DNA of 64,000 nucleotides, taken from Balamuthia mandrillaris. Taxonomy: Eukaryota; Discosea; Longamoebia; Balamuthiidae. Positions within the stretch are counted from its first letter, which is position 1; each line of letters begins with the position of its first letter. The notes below the pieces were generated by a model. It saw only the letters and a program-made list of their open reading frames with translations. It did not search any database and was not told the origin of the DNA. The position numbers were made by a program, and so were the translations under genes. The stretch is taken from the NCBI GenBank assembly GCA_031835245.1, contig JAVKOQ010000024.1:1-64000 (forward strand). The letters are read 5' to 3'. Positions 54,935-64,000 of this stretch are shown here, piece by piece.

Positions 54935-57900
54935 TTAAATTGCCTCTGTTTTGGCTCTTGCCCTTTTGGAGATGGCGTTTGGTTTCTTGGGGATGGTAGT
55001 TCCACCCTTCTTATTGTTGGTTGTGGTATCCGCGCCTTCTGCTTTTTTCTTTTTCTTTTTCTTCATGAGGCTGCTTTGGTCCACGGTAGTGCCTGATTCA
55101 ACTTTCTTTTTCTTCTTTTTCTTCTTTGCTTTGAGAGTGGAGGAATCTGCAGCAGTAGTCCCTCCATTTTCTTTCTTTTTCTTTTTCGTTTTGACCTTAG
55201 CACTGCCACTCTCCTCTCCGCATGCTGCCTTCTTTGGAGAGGCTTTCTTCTTGGCTTCTTTGCCATTCGTTGCAGTGGTTGCTTGCTTGGGCGATGAATT
55301 TTCGACAAGCTTTTTTTTCTCCGTTTTTCGTTCTTCCACTATCCGTTCTTGTACGGATTCTTGCTCATTACGGCCGCCAGTAGCACCCACTTTCTCCTCC
55401 TCCTCTTCATCGGATGTAGCGCACAGTAGATCAGCCACCATATCAGCACTGAGAACGGCAGGCATTTGGGCAGAGACCTGGTCCGAAGATGTCCCTTCCT
55501 TATCCTTCTGTTTCTCTTTCGCCTTGTTGTCACCGTTGACAGCTGCCTTCGCCGTGTCTGGTTGTGAATGTGATGCTGCAGCCCCAGAGTTTTGGTGAGG
55601 GAGCCATGGCAGATTGATAGGGATAGGCCCTCCTAAGTTCGATTCGATCTCAACAAGTGTGTCCAGGATTTCCTTCATTCCAGGACGATCCTTGGGGTCC
55701 ACATTCCAACAGTCCCTCATGAGAGCTGCGTAGGTTGGGTCGCAGTCCTCCGGAATGGTAAGCCCCTGTCCCCGCGCAACCGCACTCAATATCTGAAAGT
55801 TATGCATGCCCTGGAAGGGCGTCCTCTGCGTTAGGATCTCCCAAAGAATTATCCCAAAACTATATACATCAGCCGCCGGGCTGTACGGTCTGCAGTCCAA
55901 CACTTCCGGTGCCAACCTATCATCAACAGAGAATCAGTTATTCTTGCTCATGCTCAAGTGGACTTTTCTTTTTGTGGTTTGGAAAGGACAAAGTACCAAT
56001 TTAGAGTTCCCATTTTACTGTTAAAAGTCTCCAAGCTGTTTTCAAGGGCTTTGCTGATACCAAAGTCGGTGAGTTTAATATTGTACATGTCATCCACCAA
56101 CAAATTCAAGCTTTTTAAGTCCTATCAGAACGAAGTGAAATGTCATGGTTAGAAAAGAGAAATAACTGTTGAAAGTGGGGAAAAGGAGAGAGAGAGAGAG
56201 AGCGAGAGAGAGAGCGAGAGAGAGAGTAATAGCACGCTTGAAACTGACCCTATGCACAACAGGGGGAGAGCACAAATGAAGGTAAAGAAGCCCTCGGGCA
56301 GTGTCGCAAGCCATCTTTACCTTGAGTCTCCAAGGTAGGTTGGGCTCGTTGATCAAAACTTTGTGGAGGTCTCCCTTAGAGGCAAACTCAGTTATAAAAC
56401 AGATGTTCGGCTCTTTTAGGCAAGCACCAAGGAACAAAATAATGTTCGGGTGACGGAGCCTGCTCATGGTATGGATTTCTTTGAAGAAGGTGTCCATCTC
56501 TTTTTTTGACATCGTGGAAGAATGGATTTTTTTCATGGCAACTATTGTGCCCCGCCATTTGCTTTTGTAAACTGCACCAAATGCTCCCTTGCCAATGCAG
56601 TCACTTACTTCTAACTCGTTGTAATCTATTTCCCAATCATGCTTTTTCATCAGCATGTTCTTTTTTAACTGTAGACGGCAGCTGTGTTAAAAATCGTAAT
56701 AATAGGAGAAAGGGAGGAAGAGAGAGAGAATGAGCGAGGCGAGAGCAAGAGAAAGAATGTCTCCTAACCTCCGAGGCGGTCATCAAGTCAGTCGCGCTTT
56801 GCTGACTTACTTCTTGGGAAGGGGCAGGTGGTGTTTGCTCGGCTGCATCTAGCTCGGCGGCTTTTTCTGAAAATGGGATAACTACGTTAGTAAAAGAAAG
56901 AAAAGGTCAATAACCCAAAAGTTAGAAGAACCAAACTTGTGAGAAGCTCGTAGATGGACTGCTGCCCCGAATTCTTTGCAACGTCAATGGAAGTACCGTT
57001 AACACCACTGCCACCACGCGGGTCTATATCCAGCTCTAACAACATCTCCACCAATTCAATGCTCTTTGACATGACAGCGTAATGCATTACCGTTTCTCCG
57101 TATCTGGTTACAGGAGAGGAGGAGGAGGAAGAGAGAGAGAGAGAGAGAGAGAGTGTTAAAATGAGAGAGTGAGTACACATGAACAAATTTTTTAAAAAAG
57201 GAGAAAAAGAGAGCTATAATACAGACGTACTTGTTCGTCATATGAAGGTCAGCCTTGGCGTTGAGAAGTAGGAGCACCACTTCAGTGTTGCCTCTGAGGA
57301 TGGCATTATGAAGTGGAGTTTCGCCGTTTTTATTTTGCGCATTAATGTAGGCACCATTGGAAAGAAGATAAAGCAGCGCTTCCGAATAGGCTTTCATGTA
57401 CTCCTTACCAGGAACGTGACGCACAAAGTAATGCAAGGGCGTTGTTCCATCTTTGTTAGACGTTTTAACGTCCGCTCCAGCCTCCACTGTTGCGCATTGT
57501 GTGAGAGAGAGAGAGTGAGAGAGAGAGAAAGAAAGAAAGAAACGACAAGAAAGAAACGACAAGAAAGAAAGAAAGTAACGACTAGAAAGAAAGAAACGAC
57601 AAGAAAGAAACGACAAGAAAGTAAGAAACGACAAGAAGGAAAGAAACGACTAGAAAGGAAGAAGAAAGAAGAGAGCAGGTAACAAGAAAAAAAAGGGGAG
57701 GAGGTTGTAACGAACCCAATAGTTTGATGAGAGCAGGGTCAGCGCTGCTATTACAAACCAAATGAAGGGCAGTCCAGCCCTGGTTATCGCGCTCATTAAC
57801 GCTCGATTTTGCCAAAAGAAACTTGATGACGTCAAGGCGAGGCGGTTCTTGGCTGCAGGCTACGTGCAATAAGGTCTGTCCCTGCTCATCCTTTGCTGAA

Positions 57901-57974
57901 AAGTCCTTCTTGCCAAGTTTCTTCTTCAAGGTGGTAAGCGAGGGATCCCCATGTAAAAACTGGTGCACAGACAT
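54935..57974 (-). CDS. Ankyrin-repeat TKL-type protein kinase with Lys-rich tail
   Basis: Exon 1 starts at ATG 57974 (MSVHQFLHGDPSLTTLKKK); exons 1-4 join in phase (57974-57716, 57486-57231, 57103-56937, then about 56870). The N terminus has about five ankyrin repeats (GQTLLHVACSQ, GWTALHLVC, GTTPLHYFV, GETPLHNAIL, GETVMHYAV). A kinase domain follows with GKGAFGAVY, the catalytic lysine in IVAMKKI, VVHR|DLKSLNLL (HRDxKxxN), TDFG and APEVL, so it should be active. Sequence type is TKL, as in the many ankyrin/SHK-like kinases of amoebozoans and plants. After the kinase, about 200 residues are Ser/Thr/Glu- and Lys-rich with runs of seven to nine Lys, likely nuclear/nucleolar signals. Substrate unknown. 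Stop TAA at 54935. Confidence 0.92.
57494..57664 (-). repeat. GA and AAGAAACGAC minisatellite in kinase intron 1
   Basis: GA dinucleotides then roughly decameric GAAACGACAA / GAAAGAAA units on the + strand, so pyrimidine-rich on the kinase sense strand. It fills the intron between 57715 and the acceptor at 57487. Confidence 0.9.
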
Positions 57975-58502
57975 AATTCAACCGTTCGTAATTCGCCTCC
58001 CCTTCCTGCTATATATATTTCTTATATATTGAAACCTGCCCAAGGGAGGAGTTGGGGAGGCGCAGGTGGCAAGAGATTGTTGCCCCCTGCTGTTGAGGAG
58101 AAGGAAAAAGGGTAACTCTGGAAAGGAGGAAGCGAAGAAGAAGGGGCTCTTCTCTCTCTTGTCTCCCTTGTCTCCCTTGTCTCCCTTATCTCTCTAGTCT
58201 CTCTTGTCTCTTTTGCCACTTGCTCGGCGGTCGGGTGCCCCCCTATTAGGACAATTGGCAGACCTATGAGGAGGATCCAGCAGCGCGCAAGGCAGGGGAC
58301 GACATCCCCGACTGCCATCCCCTACGACCCCCCCTTCTGTTTTCTTCGTCTACCCCATAAGGAGGAGGAGGAGGAGGAAGAAAACACCAACACACCAAAG
58401 GGAAAAGCTGAAAAAAAAAAGGAAAAGGAAAGGAAGAAGAAAACAGAAGGGGGCACCACCCACACACAACCTTGGCCAAAGCAAGCAAGCTAGCTAGCAC
58501 GG
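57975..58502. promoter_or_regulatory. Divergent intergenic region, kinase / HEATR5
   Basis: 528 bp between divergent start codons. Contains a CT-rich tandem with TCTCCCTTG-like units at 58152-58212. No supported gene. Confidence 0.45.
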
Positions 58503-61500
58503 ATGATGCAAGAGAAACCAACCACCGACGAAGAGGAGGAGGCGTGGTTCAAATCATTCGCCCAAAAGGAGGCCAACGTTAAGAAGCTGCTCCAACGTGT
58601 TGGGCAAAAGGACAAACCAAACGGAGCCACATTTACAGCAGAGCTCTTCAAGGAGCTCCACACTACTCAACAATTGCTGGAGGGCAGGAAGGCCACCAAA
58701 CCTCCTTCCTTTGAGCGTTATGAGACATTCAGCAAGCTTTTGGTGTCTCTCCTTGCCGACCAACCTGTAGTAACGAGCGCTCCTCCGTTGCGAGCCTTGA
58801 TCGCCTCTTGCCTAGAGCTGCTGTACCGTGGCAGCCGCCCTCAGCAGCTTTTCCCCTTGTTGGACACAGTAAATGACATGCTGGCGGCCAAGACTTCTTC
58901 TCTACCCTCCAAATTGTGCGTTCTCCTTTTTTCCCTTCTCATTTTTCACTCTCTGATCTTCCCCTTCTTCTCTGATCAACGATAGGATGTGTATTGATAT
59001 AATCAAGGAGATGGGGAGGAGCGGCTGGAGCTCTGGTGCTGGTGAGAACTTGGCTGGAGACTGCTTACAAGGCCTTATGCGAGCTACCCTGCAATCTTCC
59101 GCCACGCTGAAGGCCTATTCATTGGAGGCGCTATCCATATTGCTTCCTTGTTCTGCTCGTCTCTTGCCCAGCTCTGCGCATCGTCCCTTCTACAAACAGC
59201 TTCGCAGCTTCTTGAATGTTCGTCTCTTTCGTCTCCTTTTTATTTAAATATGCGGTTTGTATGCATATTAACGGAACATACAAAAGGATAAGTCAAGTGT
59301 AGTTCAGGAAGCTGCAGCCTTGTGTGTGAAGGCCCTATCTACATCGCTGAATCCATCCCAGCCAGATTTCGAGAAAATTTTAACCTCCCTTACTAAGGTA
59401 CCTTTCTGTCCTTTGAAGTACAAGGGAGAGAAGGAAGAGCTACGGAGAAGCAGGCAACTAATAATAAGCAATTGTAAAGCTACTGGCCTCGGGAATACTT
59501 GCGGTGCGACATACCTCAGCAAAGGCATTGGGGGGGCTACTTGCTTCTGCCGTTCAGCAACAAGCGCAACAAACAAACCAACAGCCCCAACAACAACCGC
59601 CACAGCACCAATCTTCTACAGAGGTAGCAGTGGCAGCAGTGGCAGCAGTAGCAGCCGTCGCGCCCTCTATTATCACTGCTTCTAGCAAGAAAACGCAGAT
59701 AGGCGACTCATGGACCTTAGCCAATGCTGTATCTTTTATAGTGTCTGCATTCGGCAAGGGTATGAATTTGCTCTATTTACTAATGAACGAAAATAACCTT
59801 CGCTCATCATTAGGTAATAGCGCTGACGCTCGAAATGGAGCAACACTTGCTCTCCACGCCTTACTGCGAGAAATGCCGGAGTCAGTCCTGTATTCTGAGT
59901 CTGGAATGACAGCCTTTGCTTATGGTGCCCTTAGGTTTGCAGAAAACACGAAGGTAAGGTCATGTTCTATGATCCTGTGGTGATGCAGCGACTGGAATCT
60001 CACGCATGTACTGCTATAAAGGCTTTCTCGTCCAAAGAGGAGTTACTGCACGCTGGGTCGTGTGCCCTTTTCATTCTGCGAAGAGGATTAGGAAAAGGCA
60101 TGGAAGAAAATCATCAGCAGCAATTACTCCAGATTTTGATGCAAGTCCTCAACCGGCCCAACGAAGAGAAGACATCTAACGCCATCAAGCCGAACGCTGT
60201 CATCGTGATCACGTGTCTTGCGGAGATATCCTATCTACTGACCGAACTTGGAGAGGGCGTTAGTCTTGTGCAAGACGAACTTTTGGAGAAGCTATTGCCT
60301 TTCCTCAGCCATCCCTCGACAAAGTTGCGGTTCATGGCGTCCTCGTGTTTGCACGCGTTGGCTACTGCCCTTCCCGATCGACTCACTTCCCTGATCAATA
60401 CATGCTTAAACCTTCTTACTAATACTCATGCCATGCTTGCTGCTGCCAAGCCAGATGTTGTCCAGAACGTACGCTTGTTTGAAATGTTTTATGGCGCCAT
60501 TATTTGAACGATCTATTTAAGCGCTTTTTTTTCCTGCACAGCACCTGGCAAGCTTGCAGGGTTACTCACTGGCGATTGCAACCCTCATCAGTGTTGTCCC
60601 TCAGACTCAGTATGGAATTCCTAGACCTGCCCTTAATTTTGCTTTGCAAACGGCCTTTGCCATTCTCTCGTTGGCACCACAGGCCAATGATCAAGGTTTG
60701 CCACTGCTATTGTCTCATTACTCGAACTTCCAATAATGTAATGCTTTTTTACAGTGAGTGCAGTGCGGTTGGAAAGCGGTTGGACTCTACTAGGGGCAAT
60801 AATGTCCTTGGGTCCACTCTTTGTAGAAGAGGAATTGCCAAGACTCTTGAATCTTTGGGAGGTTACTTTATCACTCCAGGTGTGTGCCCCGTCCTTATCC
60901 TATCCGCAAATGCTAATTTGTCTCCATAACCAACGTCTCAGTCAAACCCGACGAAAGAAAAGCCTTTAGATATTTTTTGCAAAGCTCGCAGCGCCCCTTT
61001 GTCTGCGTTTTGTGCATTTTTGACACGCTGCGGCAACCAAAAATGTGCAGATGGAACCGATCTTCTTTCCACTCGCTATAAAGTGATTGAAAGAATAGCT
61101 CCTCTTCTCCTTGAGCTAGTGTACGCTTTCTTTTTAAGATCTATCGTGATGCATTTCTGATTGAGCGCTTGTTAGCAATTTCATCTCCACTCCTAAGCAA
61201 AAGAGCCAGAACATAGCGACAGAAGCGGACAGCATTGCAGAAATGAATATTCATTTACAAGATGCCCTATGTCTCGTTCTTTCCTCTATTGCTCCTACAT
61301 CCCTGACGGTGATACTCCGCTATTCTTCCACATTATTGCTTCAAGGTCCTCTTTCCTCCTTGGCACAACCTCAACAACACCAACACACCACCTTGAAACA
61401 AGAGGACGCTATTCTGGAGCAATCTACCAACGACGAACCGGTATTCCGTACTCCTTTTTAAACAACCACTAACGCTTCAAGCTAATACGTCATATTACTT

Positions 61501-64000
61501 TCTTCTTCTGCCTGCATTACTTTTTCAGACTGATGAAGTTTTGCCATGTAAATATGTTCCCAACCCAACATTGCTTTGGCGGTTACCGCCACAACAGTGG
61601 GTTCGCTACGTATGCTTTCCTCTCTCTTCCGTTTATTCTTCGCACTGACCTTCTTTCGTGGTGCAGGAAATCCCCATTGCAGTTCAAGTGGTGGATTCGG
61701 CGGCACATTTGCTATCTCGACTTTTTGTTGAACAGTCCCGAAATAATCGAATTCCAATGTTAGAACATTTTGCCAACAGCATCAAGGTTAGTTGATTTTT
61801 TTCTTCTCACTTTATTGACCAAAATACATTAACGCTCCATACAGACAAGTCAACAAGAACGCATTGCAGTGCAAAGCAATGTGCTCTGCTTTTTATATCT
61901 AGCCCTTAAGATACTCTATGGCCAGGGCAAATCATTTGGTGCCACTAAGCTTGCGGCTGGTGCGAGAGACATCGCACTGGGTTCGTTTCCGTCCTCTCGT
62001 GTTACAAAGGCTTTTCACATACCAACCTCACTTTCGTTCAAATAGGATGTAGCACCAATCCATATGTTCCTGTTAGACGAATGGCGGGAGAGTCTCTTGG
62101 CATGCTCTCACGTATTGAAGGAGATAAATTTACCGATGGCCTTATACGTTATCTTTTGACCCAGGTTGTTGCATGTTATGTTTTGTAGCTTTCCTGCCTT
62201 GTACTGATTTTGTTCCGAGCAACAGGTAAAGTCAAAGAACCTAGAGGTCAAGGCCATCAGTGCTTTTCTTCTTGGTTGTGTGCATAGGTCTGTGGGAGGC
62301 ATACGTTCTGCTCCATATCTGACCGTTACTGCAGATCACCTTCGTGAACTTTGCCAAGACGCCCATCCAACCGTTTGTATCTGGGCTCTTCATGCATTGT
62401 GGCTTACTATCGATGCTGCTGGTATATTTTTCTCCTCGTTTCTTTTTTTTAAGCTTTTCTTTTCTCTCTTTTTTTAAAAAAAATGATTGTAATCCTTGTT
62501 TATGCATTTATATTCGCAGGCATTACCTTCGGAAGCAGATCTCAAAACGCTCTGGACTTAGTCATTTCGCAAATGATGGTCGAACGCAATGAAAAAGATG
62601 ACCTACAAAAGGTTTATCGCTGCATTGGGAGAGTGGTGAATGCAGTTGTCACCGCGTTGGGTCCAGAGCTGAGACCGTCGTCTGCGTTAATGCTATCCTG
62701 CGATGCCGTAGTTTCTCAACTGAGGGTAGGACGTACCAAACATTTTTTTTTTTTTTTGCACAAATGTTAATTTCCTTTGTTTTGTCTTGTGCTTTTCATT
62801 TTCTCACCTTTAGCAGAGCGAGGGCGCATTAGTAAGATTGGAGTCTATCCACTTTTTACAAAGGCTAATGTTGTTTGCCCCACACACCGTGGAAATATCT
62901 AGTTTTCTGCCGTTCCTTTGTTCGCAATTTGCCAGCGAGTCGCCTCTAGTCCGTAAAGCTGCTTTGATCTGTCTCAGGCAGTGCACGCAGCTTCCCAGCT
63001 CAGAGGTTGTGCACACTTCTCCTTTGCAAATTGAACTCCTCCTCTGGAAAATGGTATCGTTACATAGCATCATGTTGCCCCTCTTTGTGTTGTGTGTGGT
63101 TTTATTTGCTTGTTTATTAGTTTATTGGTTGTTCTTTTTTGGCTATGTTTTTCACTACGAATAACTCATACTGGATTGCGTTTGTTGTGTGGTCCTAACT
63201 CCCCAGCTTGATAAGGAGACAGAGGAATCCATAAGAGCAGAAATTCGTCAATTAATAACAGGATTGCAGGAACGGTGGGCTCCTGAAGAACCAGTGCCTT
63301 ACCTACTGCTGTGCAGGCAGGTTGTACTGTCAACCACCCGTTCCGCCAAAGGCGGTAGTAGCGTGCAGGTTACAGAGGTAAAGGAAGCTGATGATGAAGC
63401 GGAGAGAGAAGACAGTGACGAAAGTGAATCGGAGGAGCCATCCGGAGTAGAGCCCGTATCTGGACCGGAGTCCCAAATACCCGATCAACCGGAGCCAGCT
63501 GTGATAGGCTTTGTTCCAAGGTAGCAACCTAGTTGTTTGTTTGGTAATGCATGCCTGCTTACAACGGGTTGTCGGCCTTTCTTTGTACTAATAGGTGGAG
63601 AACCAAAGTATTTGCTATGCAGCGTCTAGAGTCCATTCTTCGGCTTGCGGACACTAACCAACGACACCATTTCGACTTAGCCATGGCACGTAAGGAAGCC
63701 CTCAAAAATGTGTCATCAGCCACAGCCAACATCTCTCCGCGCCTTACGAACAGTTCATTCCTTGTCACCAAATTGGCGGACTTAGTCGGTGTTGCTTTTT
63801 CTGCTACTACTTCAGATATTCCTTCCCTTCGTCCATTTGGCATGCGAGTCATGCGTGCAGTTATTGAGGTAATCAATCATTGCTTCCTCTACCAACAATA
63901 GTGGACTAAGCAATAATTTTCACTTGCACGTAGCTTTTTGGAGAAGGAGAAGATCCTGATTACAGAGGTCACAAGTTGTTGGAGCAATACCAAGCACAAA
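58503..64000 (+). CDS. HEATR5B: HEAT repeat-containing protein 5 (HEATR5/Laa1), 5' part; runs off the window
   Basis: A giant HEAT-repeat protein that in animals (HEATR5B/p200a) and yeast (Laa1) works with AP-1 adaptors in clathrin traffic between trans-Golgi and endosomes. Many short exons on the + strand from ATG 58503 (a second ATG follows directly). Blocks matching the family in order: AAALCVKAL near 59310; GYSLAIATLISVVPQTQYGI near 60560; ESGWTLLGAIMSLGPLFVEE near 60776; TVCIWALHALWLTIDAAG near 62370; LRQCTQLPSSEV near 62975; an acidic linker near 63380-63460; then RTKVFAMQRLESILRLADTN and HFDLAMARK near 63600, and GHKLLEQYQAQ at the window end. The order and spacing are those of HEATR5. 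Exons not individually verified. Confidence 0.92.

Noticed and set aside
54951..55598. 215-codon Phe/Ser-rich + strand frame
   Set aside because: Antisense of the Lys/Ser-rich kinase tail; Phe runs mirror Lys runs.

Overview
The window is nuclear DNA of a eukaryote: protein genes are split by many short GT-AG introns (about 50-150 nt), intergenic spacers are short, and there is no operon structure. The gene set (autophagy tether EPG5, ESCRT cofactor VTA1, proteasome alpha4, penta-EF-hand protein, RhoGAP, cytosolic-type alanyl-tRNA synthetase, mitochondrial fumarase, gamma-COP, ankyrin/TKL kinase, HEATR5) together with long Ser/Gln/Glu/Lys homopolymer runs suggests a free-living protist. The kinase and the ubiquitin-fold RhoGAP look most like amoebozoan proteins. 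That lineage call is inference.

Layout. 1-9083: 3' part of an EPG5-like gene (+). 9268-10547: VTA1 (-). 11008-12082: PSMA4 (+). 12302-13951: penta-EF-hand gene (-). 14328-17493: multi-ubiquitin-fold RhoGAP (+). 17494-33497: a transposon island lying 3' to 3' between two convergent genes. It holds a LINE 3' scrap, a solo LTR, a chromovirus (Ty3/gypsy) with its own nested solo LTR, a longer LINE fragment, a decayed second chromovirus and an AT-rich tract. 33498-35910: AAA-ATPase-like gene with an in-frame TGA (-). 36196-39289: AlaRS (+). 39536-40277: universal stress protein (-). 41316-41781: possible small basic gene (+). 41728-43102: acidic/Q-rich hypothetical (-). 43310-45693: fumarase (-). 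46486-48915: Ser-rich hypothetical (+). 49537-53183: coatomer gamma (-). 53486-54776: DUF3592 protein (+). 54935-57974: ankyrin-TKL kinase (-). 58503-64000: HEATR5, running off the end (+).

Two properties run through the whole window. Genes almost strictly alternate strand, giving head-to-head pairs with 0.3-0.8 kb shared promoters. Intron microsatellites are almost all CT-type on the gene's sense strand, usually just upstream of the 3' splice site, so they look like expanded polypyrimidine tracts. The genes are mainly housekeeping with a membrane-traffic flavour (EPG5, VTA1, gamma-COP, HEATR5, the PEF protein); nothing indicates that they form one pathway locus. Exon joins quoted with coordinates were checked by hand for GT-AG borders and continuous phase.
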